A DNA stretch of 64,000 bases from JANQJA01 sp047947185 (GTDB lineage Bacteria > Pseudomonadota > Gammaproteobacteria > Pseudomonadales > Azotimanducaceae), in the NCBI GenBank assembly GCA_047947185.1, contig CP170502.1:1-64000 (forward strand). Reading direction: 5' to 3'. Within the stretch, counting starts at the first letter, position 1; every line of letters begins with the position of its first letter. The position numbers and the translations under genes were made by a program. Below the pieces are notes generated by a model. It worked only from the letters and a program-made list of their open reading frames with translations. It was not told where the DNA came from and ran no database searches. Shown piece after piece: positions 1 through 7,768 of this stretch.

Positions 1-2
1 CC

Positions 3-629
3 ACATCAACCACGGCAACTGACCGCGCGCTGGTGACTGATGCAATCAATGCGATCAGCGCTGCCACGGGCGTAACTGCTGTGAACACCGGCGCTGATGG
101 CACCGGGGTACAGCTGGTTGCGGTAGACGGGCGTAACATTACCCATTCGTTCTCAACCCTGACAGCTGCGGCGACGGGTGTTGGGGCTGCGGGTACAGCA
201 CGTAGCACCATCACCCTGACGGGTACCTCAAGTTCGGGCATCGCCCTGACGGGTGCGGCTGAGACCAGTGCCGGCTTTACCGACAACCAGACAGTGGCTG
301 CATCCCTGACGGGGACCGCCATCTCGGCGACGGATGTGTCAACAGTCAGCGGTGCCAACGCGGCGATTGCCTCGGTGGATGCTGCCCTTGCGACCATTAA
401 CAGCACACGAGCCACCCTGGGTGCCATCCAGAATCGGTTCGAATCTGTGGTTTCCAGTCTGCAGGAGCGTTCAGAAAACCTGTCCGCTGCCCGGTCTCGA
501 ATCCAGGATGCAGACTTCGCCATGGAAACGGCGAACCTGACAAGGTCGCAGATCCTGCAGCAAGCGGGTACCGCCATGCTGGCTCAGGCTAACTCGCTTC
601 CCCAGAACGTGTTATCACTGCTCAGATAA
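3..629 (+). CDS. fliC: Flagellin, 3' part (gene starts before the window)
   Basis: The frame is open from base 3, so this is the C-terminal ~208 residues of a flagellin whose start lies outside the window. Flagellin is exported by the flagellar type III apparatus and polymerises into the filament. Visible are the end of the variable domain with a flagellin IN-like stretch (TDAINAISAATGV) and the conserved helical D1/D0 end (NRFESVVSSLQERSENLSA, then QILQQAGTAMLAQAN). By eye about 25 residues differ from the second flagellin at 26407..27801 over the shared length. A strong terminator follows at 656..687, so it is probably transcribed alone. The GTG at 33 is inside the protein and is not a start. 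Confidence 0.96.
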   Translation, partial: TSTTATDRALVTDAINAISAATGVTAVNTGADGTGVQLVAVDGRNITHSFSTLTAAATGVGAAGTARSTITLTGTSSSGIALTGAAETSAGFTDNQTVAASLTGTAISATDVSTVSGANAAIASVDAALATINSTRATLGAIQNRFESVVSSLQERSENLSAARSRIQDADFAMETANLTRSQILQQAGTAMLAQANSLPQNVLSLLR

Positions 630-655
630 GGCAGCGGCTAACACCTCACCCTTGA

Positions 656-687
656 GAGTGGCTACGCCAGTAGCCACTCGGTTTTTT
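656..687 (+). terminator. Rho-independent terminator after fliC
   Basis: Perfect 10-bp stem (GAGTGGCTAC at 656-665 with its complement at 670-679), 4-base loop, then a T-run ending at 687. It separates the first flagellin from flaG. Confidence 0.9.
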
Positions 688-716
688 CAGAGGCCACCAA
701 CAGGGAGGGGACGCAC

Positions 717-1064
717 CTGATTAACAAAATTCCGAAGTCGAGTGGGCAGAGCAAGGTTGACTCGGGTGGGCGGCAACTTTTGCCTCGTGATGGCAAAAAA
801 ACGTCATCCGGACAGCAGAAAGACGACAAGTCTTCCCTGTTGGCTGCGGTCAACAATGTCTCGTCCTATGTTCAGAACATCAGTCGCGAGGTGCATCTTT
901 ACGTGGATGACTCAGGAGGTGACACCTTGGTCACCGTGGTGGACAGCCGCTCAGGACGTACGATTCGGCAGGTTCCACCCTACGAGATCATCAGCATCTC
1001 CAGACAAATCAGTGCTCATCGCAGCGATCCCATCAAGGGATTGCTGTTCAAGAGCGAAGCCTGA
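717..1064 (+). CDS. flaG: FlaG-family flagellar protein
   Basis: Small FlaG family protein of the filament region; FlaG has been linked to filament length in other bacteria. The recognisable domain is C-terminal: a helix (AVNNVSSYVQNISREVHLYV) followed by a strand pattern ending VVDSRSGRTIRQVPPYEI, typical of FlaG. The start is uncertain. No ATG or GTG exists near the 5' end. A good ribosome site (GGAGGGG, 704-710) sits six bases before a CTG at 717 with an ATT at 720, which keeps the family-like stretch SGGRQLLPRDG; the first conventional alternative is TTG at 780, inside that stretch. It lies between fliC and fliD as in Pseudomonas. A hairpin follows directly. Confidence 0.82.
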   Translation: MINKIPKSSGQSKVDSGGRQLLPRDGKKTSSGQQKDDKSSLLAAVNNVSSYVQNISREVHLYVDDSGGDTLVTVVDSRSGRTIRQVPPYEIISISRQISAHRSDPIKGLLFKSEA

Positions 1065-1065
1065 C

Positions 1066-1099
1066 AAAGGTGATGCCGGCGCAAGTTGGCATCACCTTT
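1066..1099 (+). terminator. Hairpin after flaG, overlapping the fliD promoter
   Basis: Perfect 12-bp stem (AAAGGTGATGCC at 1066-1077, complement at 1088-1099) with a 10-base loop, starting two bases after the flaG stop codon and followed by a weak T-rich stretch. It may act as a terminator. Its right arm overlaps the -24/-12 promoter elements of fliD. Confidence 0.6.
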
Positions 1100-1102
1100 G
1101 CT
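1086..1102 (+). promoter_or_regulatory. Sigma-54 promoter for fliD
   Basis: TTGGCATCACCTTTGCT: GG at 1088-1089 and GC at 1100-1101 with exactly ten bases between. It fits the sigma-54 consensus (YTGGCAY..TTGCW) apart from one position after the -24 block. Predicted start of transcription is about 1113, 26 bases before the fliD ATG. Confidence 0.75.
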
Positions 1103-1138
1103 TTCTCCACATCACCAGCATTGTTTGAGACGACAATC

Positions 1139-3181
1139 ATGCAAATCACTTCCTCCGGTATCGGGTCCGGACTTGATGTCGAAGGCCTGGTGACGCAACT
1201 GGTCCAGGCGGAACGCAGCCCAACTGAAACCAGGCTGAACCGGCAGGAGAGCGTCCTGCAGGCTGAACTCAGTGCCTACGGAACCCTGAAAGGGGCCCTT
1301 GCGACGCTGCAGTCCTCCCTGGGAGACGTCAGGAAACTCTCAACTTACGCCCAGCGTAAGGTTGAGATTGCCGATAATGATGCGCTGGGCGTCACGGCGG
1401 AAGCCGCCGCACCTGTCGGACAGTTTTCTGTCTCGGTGACCAGCCTTGCAAGCGCTCACTCGTTGGCGAGTGATGCCTTCACCAGCACCAGTGATGTGGT
1501 TGGCGAAGGGCTGCTGACCATCCGCTTTGGGACAACGGACTATGATCCCGACCTGGATACCTACAATGGTTTTGCCCTCAATGAGGACAGTGCCACCATT
1601 ACCATAGCGGTTGACAGTAGCAACAACACCCTGGCAGGTCTGCGGGATGCAATCAACAATGCCGGCCCCGAGGTGTCGGCGACAATTGTCAATGACGGGT
1701 CGGGCTATCGACTGCTTGTCAGTGGCACAGCAACAGGCGCCCGTCACAGCCTCGAAATCAGCGCCGCAGACCAGGACGGCAACAGTACAGACAGCGCCGG
1801 CCTTTCCGCCTTCACGTTCAATGCGGGCGCACAGCATCTGAGTCAGACAGTTGCGGGCAGAGATGCGCTGCTGACCATTAATGGGCTTGGCGTCGCCAGC
1901 GCGTCGAACCGGGTGTCCGACGCGATTGAGGGCATCACGATTGATCTCAAGGCCGTCACATCAGGTCCGGTTGCGGTTTCGATCAGCCGTGACACCCAGG
2001 CAGTCAAGACGGCAATTACCCGTATGGTGGATGGTTACCGGGCCTTTCAGGCTGTTGCCAACCAGTTGGGTGCCTTTGATGCCGAGAGCGGCGAGGGCAG
2101 TATCCTTTTGGGGGATGCAACTCTGCGCGCAACCGAGTCCCGTATTCGTCAAGTTCTGAATACGCCTGTCGATAACGTGTCTGACACTTTCAGTACATTG
2201 TCAGAGCTAGGCATTACCACGGACGCAAACGGGACCCTGACGATAAACAATGCAAAACTTGACCAGATACTCGCTGACAATTTTGATGAGCTTGCCGGGA
2301 TGTTTGCACCCGGCGCAACCATCCTTGATCCGGACATCACTTACATTGGCGCCACTGCTGCCACTGCAACGGGCAGTTACGACATTGTTGTCTCGCAGCT
2401 CGCGAGCCGGGGCGAAAACACCGGCAGTGGTGTGCTTCCGGATTTTGGCGGCGGGGGCAGCGTTGTGATTGACGACACCAACGACGCGCTGACGCTTGAA
2501 GTTGATGGCGTCGCGGGAGGCCTGCTGGCAATCACCCATGGTACCTATGTCAGTGGTACCGACCTGGCAGAAGAAATCCAGACCCGGGTTAATGGCCAGC
2601 AGGCGCTCCGTGATGCAGGGATATCTGTCAGTGTTGTCTATGACCCGCTAGCCAATTCCCTCACCCTGGCCTCCACCAGTCTGGGGAGCAATTCAAGTGT
2701 CAGGATCCTGGGGATTGACGCTGCAACAACTGCCTCGCTCGGCTTCTCGGTCAGTGACGGGACAACCGGGACTGACGTGGTCGGGGAAATTGGTGGCATT
2801 GCCGCAACCGGAATTGGTGAGGTCCTGAGCGGTCCGGGTGGTACCGCGATCGAGGGCCTGGCGATCAGCGTTTCCGGGGGTAATCTGGGCAACCGGGGCT
2901 CACTTTTGTTTACACGAGGGGTCGCGGACCAGCTTGATGCGGTGATTACGACCATGCTCGCCGAGGGTGGTCTGGTTGGTGCCCGGGAGAAGGGTATCGA
3001 GTCCAGCATTGACCGAATTGATGAAGACCGTTCCGACCTGGATTTCCGGCTGGACCGGATAGAGGCACGACTGCGCGCCCAGTTCACCACGCTCGATTTG
3101 CTGGTGTCGCAACTGCAGGGGACAGGTTCTTTCCTTACATCAGCGCTGGCTTCGCTGCCATCGCTGCGCAATGACAACTAA
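1139..3181 (+). CDS. fliD: Flagellar filament cap protein FliD
   Basis: FliD (HAP2) caps the growing filament and promotes flagellin polymerisation. The N-terminus ITSSGIGSGLDVEGLVTQLV is the classic FliD_N signature, and the C-terminal part (VADQLDAVITTML, then coiled helices IDRIDEDRSDLDFRLDRIEARLRAQ) matches FliD_C. ATG 1139 was chosen because the protein then begins at the family N-terminus; an in-frame upstream GTG would overlap the flaG hairpin. At 680 residues it is much longer than a typical ~450-500 residue FliD. The extra length seems to come from a second copy of a D2/D3-like module (GSYDIVVSQLAS at about residue 410 resembles GQFSVSVTSLAS at about residue 92). It is preceded by a sigma-54 promoter and followed by fliS. 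Confidence 0.95.
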   Translation: MQITSSGIGSGLDVEGLVTQLVQAERSPTETRLNRQESVLQAELSAYGTLKGALATLQSSLGDVRKLSTYAQRKVEIADNDALGVTAEAAAPVGQFSVSVTSLASAHSLASDAFTSTSDVVGEGLLTIRFGTTDYDPDLDTYNGFALNEDSATITIAVDSSNNTLAGLRDAINNAGPEVSATIVNDGSGYRLLVSGTATGARHSLEISAADQDGNSTDSAGLSAFTFNAGAQHLSQTVAGRDALLTINGLGVASASNRVSDAIEGITIDLKAVTSGPVAVSISRDTQAVKTAITRMVDGYRAFQAVANQLGAFDAESGEGSILLGDATLRATESRIRQVLNTPVDNVSDTFSTLSELGITTDANGTLTINNAKLDQILADNFDELAGMFAPGATILDPDITYIGATAATATGSYDIVVSQLASRGENTGSGVLPDFGGGGSVVIDDTNDALTLEVDGVAGGLLAITHGTYVSGTDLAEEIQTRVNGQQALRDAGISVSVVYDPLANSLTLASTSLGSNSSVRILGIDAATTASLGFSVSDGTTGTDVVGEIGGIAATGIGEVLSGPGGTAIEGLAISVSGGNLGNRGSLLFTRGVADQLDAVITTMLAEGGLVGAREKGIESSIDRIDEDRSDLDFRLDRIEARLRAQFTTLDLLVSQLQGTGSFLTSALASLPSLRNDN

Positions 3182-3204
3182 ACCGGTATCAGGGATCCAT
3201 CACT

Positions 3205-3600
3205 ATGTACGCTCCGAAAGCCCTAAAAGCCTACCAGACCGTCGGTATTGAGAGTGGTGTCATTGGTGCCAACCCGCATCAGCTTGTGCTGATGCTGCTG
3301 AAGGGTGCACTCGACAGGATCACCACAGCGCGCGGTGCCATGTTGCGCGGTGAGATTGCGCGCAAGGGTGAAGCAATCGGGCAGACGCTCTCAATCGTGG
3401 ATTCCCTGCGTGCCAGTGTTGATCAGGAGAAAGGCGGGCAGTTGGCTGTCAATCTTGTGTCACTCTATACCTTTGTTGAAGACGAACTGTTGGCCGCCAA
3501 CCTGGCGAGTGATCCTGACCGGCTTCAGAGTGCCGGTGATGTGCTCACCCTGATCGCGGACGGTTGGGAGGAAATTGGCAAGGGGGTAAACAATGTTTAG
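3205..3600 (+). CDS. fliS: Flagellin export chaperone FliS
   Basis: FliS binds the C-terminus of flagellin in the cytoplasm, prevents premature polymerisation and delivers it to the export gate. The 131-residue, all-helical sequence has the family pattern: YQTVGIESGVIGANPHQLVL near the N-terminus and NLVSLYTFVEDELLAANL in the C-terminal half. It lies 23 bases after fliD, with ATCAGGGATCC upstream as a weak ribosome site, and overlaps the next gene by 8 bases, indicating one fliD-fliS-fliT transcript. Confidence 0.96.
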   Translation: MYAPKALKAYQTVGIESGVIGANPHQLVLMLLKGALDRITTARGAMLRGEIARKGEAIGQTLSIVDSLRASVDQEKGGQLAVNLVSLYTFVEDELLAANLASDPDRLQSAGDVLTLIADGWEEIGKGVNNV

Positions 3601-3925
3601 GGACCCGGTGGTCGATTCGCTGGAAGCGCAGATGCAAGTGCTGCTCTCGACAGCCAGGGAAATGATTGAGCTTGCACGCCAGGGGAATTTTAGCCGGGTC
3701 GCGGAACTGGACCAGCGCCGTAACCGCGAGCTTGCAGCCTGCCTGTCCGGTCCGGTCAGTCAGGCTGAGACCGAGGTCCTGCGTCGGGGAATGACACGCA
3801 TGGTCGAACTGCATGCGGTCCTGGTTGAGGTTGTCAGCCAGGCACGTGGCCAAGCCCTCGGGCAGGTGACAGTGGTGCGACGAAGCCAGCGAGCCATTGA
3901 CAGTTACAGTGCCACTACCCTCTGA
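3593..3925 (+). CDS. fliT: FliT-like flagellar chaperone
   Basis: A 110-residue helical protein starting inside fliS (8-base overlap, ATG 3593). Position directly after fliS, small size and heptad-rich helices (MQVLLSTAREMIELARQGNF, then ELDQRRNRELAACL) fit the FliT family, which is weakly conserved in sequence. FliT binds the cap protein FliD and in some species regulates late flagellar genes. The assignment rests mainly on gene order and the helical pattern. The 209 bases after it contain no gene and hold the fleQ control region. Confidence 0.75.
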   Translation: MFRDPVVDSLEAQMQVLLSTAREMIELARQGNFSRVAELDQRRNRELAACLSGPVSQAETEVLRRGMTRMVELHAVLVEVVSQARGQALGQVTVVRRSQRAIDSYSATTL

Positions 3926-3988
3926 GGGCATGTTTTCAGGTCTTGCGCTGACACATGCCCGGTTAGCAGCCTGGTTCCGCACCATAGT

Positions 3989-4116
3989 GTAACTGTCCGA
4001 AGTCAAATGTAACTGGCTGGTTACATTACTTACTCCTTGTTACATCTGTTACGTTACTTTACAACAACCCGTTTGACCCGCGCCGGCACTATCTAAAGAA
4101 TTGATTCCCCGGTAAC
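3989..4116 (+). promoter_or_regulatory. Cluster of GTTAC/GTAAC sites upstream of fleQ
   Basis: Seven copies of GTTAC or its complement occur within 128 bases: 3989, 4009, 4020, 4039, 4048, 4053 and 4112. Two of them form an 8-bp inverted repeat (AATGTAAC at 4006-4013, complement at 4020-4027, six-base spacer). The cluster ends about 20 bases before fleQ, so it is a likely operator region for the flagellar master regulator. The binding protein is unknown. No clear -35/-10 pair was found. Confidence 0.5.
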
Positions 4117-4134
4117 AGTTTTGAGGTCAAAGGA

Positions 4135-5145
4135 ATGATGTCGACAGGAAGGCTGGATTGCGCTTCACTTATCGGTCAGTCAGATTCGATTAACGGTGTG
4201 CGCCGACTCATAGGGCAGGTGGCAACCACTGATGCGACGGTCTTGATACTGGGTGAGTCGGGCACGGGCAAAGAGGTGGTGGCACGTAACATCCACACCC
4301 ATTCAAACCGCGCTCACCTGCCTTTTGTGCCCATCAACTGCGGTGCAATTCCTGAAGACCTGCTTGAGTCGGAATTGTTTGGTCACGAGAAAGGTGCGTT
4401 CACCGGTGCTGTTTCGACTCGTGCAGGCCGTTTTGAACTGGCCAATGGCGGCACACTGTTCCTTGATGAAATTGGCGACATGCCCCTGCACATGCAGGTC
4501 AAATTGCTGCGGGTATTGCAGGAAAAGTGTTTCACCCGGGTTGGCAGCAGTGAACTTATCCACTGTGACGTTCGCATCATTGCGGCAACCCACCAGAACC
4601 TGGAGCAGCAGGTTGCGGACGGCTCTTTTCGGACCGATCTCTTTTACCGCCTGAATGTTTTTCCCATCGAGATTTCCCCGCTACGGGAACGCGCTTTTGA
4701 CATACCGGAACTGATTGATGCGCTGAAGCAGCGTCAGGGGCTCGCCAACTTTGCACTTTCCCAGGAAGCACTGGCGGCACTGATGAATTATGGCTGGCCG
4801 GGTAATGTCCGTGAACTTGGTAATCTCATCGAACGTTTGTCGATCCTGTTTGCGGATAAGTTGGTACAGCCGTCAGACCTGCCGCCGCAGTATGTGGGTT
4901 GCAATGCCATCAGCGGTCAACTGGGCGCAGGGACGACGCTTGCTGCCATGCGGCCGGTGCGGGTTGAACGTGGTATTGACCTGAAGGAGCAACTGCAGGA
5001 TATCGAGATCCAGATGATCAGGCAGGCACTTGACCTTTCGGACTGGGTGGTCGCCCGCTCAGCGAAACTGTTGGGGCTGCAGCGCACCACGCTGGTCGAA
5101 AAAATGCGCAAATATTCCATCGATCGGCTGCAGGAAGCGTCATAA
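4135..5145 (+). CDS. fleQ: Flagellar master regulator FleQ, lacking the N-terminal domain
   Basis: Sigma-54-dependent activator at the top of the flagellar cascade. AAA+ domain: Walker A GESGTGKE (~residue 40), the sigma-54 contact loop GAFTGA (~residue 88), Walker B GGTLFLDEIGDM and the R-finger region. A Fis-type HTH at the C-terminus (RTTLVEKMRKYSI) is almost identical to Pseudomonas FleQ. At 336 residues it begins directly at the AAA+ linker: the ~120-residue receiver-like FleQ domain is absent, and an in-frame stop at 4102 rules out a longer start. The LFRS motif just before the AAA+ domain, part of the c-di-GMP pocket in P. aeruginosa FleQ, is replaced by LDCAS. GAGG at 4123-4126 serves ATG 4135; ATG 4138 is an alternative. 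It probably activates the sigma-54 promoters listed here. Confidence 0.95.
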   Translation: MMSTGRLDCASLIGQSDSINGVRRLIGQVATTDATVLILGESGTGKEVVARNIHTHSNRAHLPFVPINCGAIPEDLLESELFGHEKGAFTGAVSTRAGRFELANGGTLFLDEIGDMPLHMQVKLLRVLQEKCFTRVGSSELIHCDVRIIAATHQNLEQQVADGSFRTDLFYRLNVFPIEISPLRERAFDIPELIDALKQRQGLANFALSQEALAALMNYGWPGNVRELGNLIERLSILFADKLVQPSDLPPQYVGCNAISGQLGAGTTLAAMRPVRVERGIDLKEQLQDIEIQMIRQALDLSDWVVARSAKLLGLQRTTLVEKMRKYSIDRLQEAS

Positions 5146-5192
5146 AAATGACGCTGAAGGCGCCAGTCCCGCGCTTTTGCGGAGTCCGGCAT

Positions 5193-5209
5193 CTGGCACG
5201 AGTATTGCT
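5193..5209 (+). promoter_or_regulatory. Sigma-54 promoter for fleSR
   Basis: CTGGCACGAGTATTGCT matches the sigma-54 consensus at every conserved position. GG is at 5195-5196 and GC at 5207-5208, ten bases apart. Transcription should begin near 5220, which supports a fleS start at 5237 (or 5258) and excludes the longer frame that begins inside fleQ. Confidence 0.9.
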
Positions 5210-5236
5210 CGCAACTATGGGGTCATCAGTCATTCA

Positions 5237-6439
5237 ATGCAGCAAGCGGCAAACAATATGGATACAACGGCCAACGGTGTAGCACAGCTTGAAGCAGCAT
5301 TTGCAGCATTCAGCAAAATCAGCGGCTCTCTTGAATCTGCCTATGGTCGCCTGGAACAGCGCGTGTCAGAGTTGTCCGCGCAGCTTGCGAATGAGCGCAG
5401 CAAGCGACTGGCAGAGCTGAACGCAAAAGAACAACTGGCCAACCGACTCAGCTTGATCATGAACCTCCTGCCAGGGGGAATTGTGGTGCTGGATGAAGCT
5501 GGTGAAATACAGGAAGCCAATACACAGGTCTTAAGGTGGTTTGGGGAAGACTGCGTTGGCATGGCATGGGATCAGGTCGTTTCCGATGGTACCGCTGGCA
5601 CAGGTGACCCGAACCTCTTATTACTCAAATCCGGTGCCCGCATTTCTGTCAGTCATCAGCCGACGGCCGATGCCCCCGGCACAATACTGCTCCTGGCTGA
5701 CGTGACCACCACCTTTGATACCTATGAGCAGAGCAGCAGGGAAGCGCGCCTGGTGGCCCTGGGTGAAATGGCGGCGCGACTTGCCCACCAGATCAGGACA
5801 CCGCTCTCATCAGCACTGCTAGGCCTTTCGAATGCGGGAATTAACAACATTACGCCAGCGGATCGATTGAGAGCGCTTGGACGTGTGAGTGAGCGCCTTC
5901 GTCATATAGAGTCGCTGGTCAGCAGTATGTTGTCTTTTGTCCGTGGCAAGGAGGCACCCGCCACCATCAACCGTCTTGCGGTGCTGCTGCATGAGGCAGT
6001 TTCGATTCTTGCCCCGACGGCTACTCTGCGTAATGGTCGCGTCAGGCTCACCCTGATGCAGGATGAAGATGTCAGGGTTCGTGTGAGGCGCGAAGAATTT
6101 GTTTCTGTGCTTGTGGCCATTGCCGAAAACGGGCTTTTCCTGGTGGACGATCCCGAGATTGAGATCACGGTAGACACAGCGGGCGGACAGGTGTTCGTGG
6201 ATGTATCAGACAATGGAACCGGTATCACCGCGGAGGATCAACAGCGACTGTTTGAGCCCTTTTACTCCAACCGCGCCAATGGCACAGGACTGGGCCTTGC
6301 GATAGCCGCAAGATTTGCACGCGAGAGTGGGGGTTCGCTTGGGCTCCTGCAAACCGGAGAGCGAGGTTCGACTTTTCGTTTGGCGTTGCCGCTGATTAGC
6401 CGTGGTGCACCTTGTGATGGGAGGTTACATGAAAACTGA
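5237..6439 (+). CDS. fleS: Flagellar sensor histidine kinase FleS
   Basis: Cytoplasmic histidine kinase that phosphorylates FleR. It has an N-terminal coiled coil (about residues 35-70, LEQRVSELSAQLANERSKR), a PAS domain starting LLPGGIVVLDEAGEIQEAN (~residue 75), an H-box AHQIRTPLSSALL (~residue 183) as in other FleS proteins, and a HATPase with DNGTGI and GTGLGLAIAARF. There is no membrane segment, as expected for FleS. The start at 5237 gives 400 residues, close to Pseudomonas FleS, and lies 17 bases after the predicted sigma-54 transcription start. It overlaps fleR by 11 bases. Confidence 0.93.
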   Translation: MQQAANNMDTTANGVAQLEAAFAAFSKISGSLESAYGRLEQRVSELSAQLANERSKRLAELNAKEQLANRLSLIMNLLPGGIVVLDEAGEIQEANTQVLRWFGEDCVGMAWDQVVSDGTAGTGDPNLLLLKSGARISVSHQPTADAPGTILLLADVTTTFDTYEQSSREARLVALGEMAARLAHQIRTPLSSALLGLSNAGINNITPADRLRALGRVSERLRHIESLVSSMLSFVRGKEAPATINRLAVLLHEAVSILAPTATLRNGRVRLTLMQDEDVRVRVRREEFVSVLVAIAENGLFLVDDPEIEITVDTAGGQVFVDVSDNGTGITAEDQQRLFEPFYSNRANGTGLGLAIAARFARESGGSLGLLQTGERGSTFRLALPLISRGAPCDGRLHEN

Positions 6440-7751
6440 GGTACCGGAGTCCACAATTCTGATCGTTGAGGACGATGAGAGCCTGAGGGAAGCGATGCAG
6501 GAAACGCTGACCCTTGGTGGATACTGTGTTGCGACCGCAGTGGATGCGATTGATGCCCAGCGGCAAATGGAGGCGGGCCGGTTTTCCCTGGTGGTAAGTG
6601 ATGTGCAGATGGACAAGCTTGATGGCTATGGCCTGCTGAAATGGATTCGCTGCAACTATCCCGATACTCCGGTGGTGCTTGTTACGGCGCATGGTTCAGT
6701 TGAGAAAGCCGTGGCCGCGATCCGCCTGGGTGCTGCAGACTATATGACCAAACCCTTTGAAGCGAGCGCGTTGCTGGCCATGGCTGGCCGGTACATGAGC
6801 GATTTACCGGGACCGGTTGATGGTGTGATCGCCGAAGATCCGCTGACCCTGGACGTGCTCACCATCGCCTCACGGGTCGCGCGCTCAGATGCCTCGGTGA
6901 TGATCAGTGGTGAGTCCGGCACTGGCAAAGAGGTTTTTGCCCGCTACCTGCACGAACGCTCCGGCCGCGCCAATGGCCCGTTTGTTGCCATTAACTGTGC
7001 TGCGATCCCCGAGTCCATGCTGGAATCCATCCTCTTTGGGTATGAAAAAGGTGCGTTTACGAACGCGCTGAAGAGTAGTGCCGGCAAGTTTGAACTGGCA
7101 AACACCGGCACCATACTGCTGGATGAAATCTCCGAGATGGATATCGGGCTGCAGGCCAAACTGTTGCGGGTGCTGCAGGAGAAGGAGGTAGAACGTCTTG
7201 GTGGTTCAGGGCCCATTGCGCTGGATGTCCGTGTGATTGCAACAACCAACCGCAACCTGCGTGACTATGTCCAGGCAGGTCGGTTTCGTGAAGACCTTTA
7301 TTACCGTCTGAATGTCTTTCCGATTCATCTGCCGTCACTGCGCCAACGCAAGGGAGACATTCGCCCCCTGGCCAGGCATTTCCTCAAGAGTTTCAGTGGC
7401 AATCCGAACCTGTTATTTGATGAAGAAGCACTGCTGGCACTCGAATCACATACCTGGCCGGGTAATGTCAGGGAACTTGAAAACGTTATTCATCGGGCTC
7501 TGGTGATGCGCCGCCACGACCTTGTTGGCGCAGGTGACATCCGGTTTGAAGTCATCGAGTCAAGCGTTGAGGAGAACCGGTCTTCGCTTGAGACAGACCT
7601 CAGGCAAAGGGAAAAGGACCTGATCATCGAAACGCTGATTGAAGAAAAAGGAAACCGGCAGAATGCCGCGGAACGCCTGGGTATCAGTCCTCGCACGCTG
7701 CGGTACAAGCTCGCCCGATTGCGTGACGACGGCATTGCCGTACCAGCCTGA
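6429..7751 (+). CDS. fleR: Flagellar response regulator FleR (GAFTNA variant)
   Basis: Sigma-54-dependent response regulator for mid-class flagellar genes. It has a receiver domain (LIVEDDESLREAM; phospho-acceptor Asp in LVVSDVQMDK; Lys in MTKPFE), an AAA+ domain (Walker A GESGTGKE ~residue 160, Walker B TGTILLDEISEM) and a Fis-type HTH (RQNAAERLGISPRTLRYKL). The loop that contacts sigma-54 reads GAFTNA instead of GAFTGA (~residue 207). Start ATG 6429 has GGGAGG six bases upstream and overlaps fleS, indicating coupled translation. At 440 residues it is of normal length. Confidence 0.94.
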   Translation: MKTEVPESTILIVEDDESLREAMQETLTLGGYCVATAVDAIDAQRQMEAGRFSLVVSDVQMDKLDGYGLLKWIRCNYPDTPVVLVTAHGSVEKAVAAIRLGAADYMTKPFEASALLAMAGRYMSDLPGPVDGVIAEDPLTLDVLTIASRVARSDASVMISGESGTGKEVFARYLHERSGRANGPFVAINCAAIPESMLESILFGYEKGAFTNALKSSAGKFELANTGTILLDEISEMDIGLQAKLLRVLQEKEVERLGGSGPIALDVRVIATTNRNLRDYVQAGRFREDLYYRLNVFPIHLPSLRQRKGDIRPLARHFLKSFSGNPNLLFDEEALLALESHTWPGNVRELENVIHRALVMRRHDLVGAGDIRFEVIESSVEENRSSLETDLRQREKDLIIETLIEEKGNRQNAAERLGISPRTLRYKLARLRDDGIAVPA

Positions 7752-7768
7752 GCCAGGGAGGAACCCGT

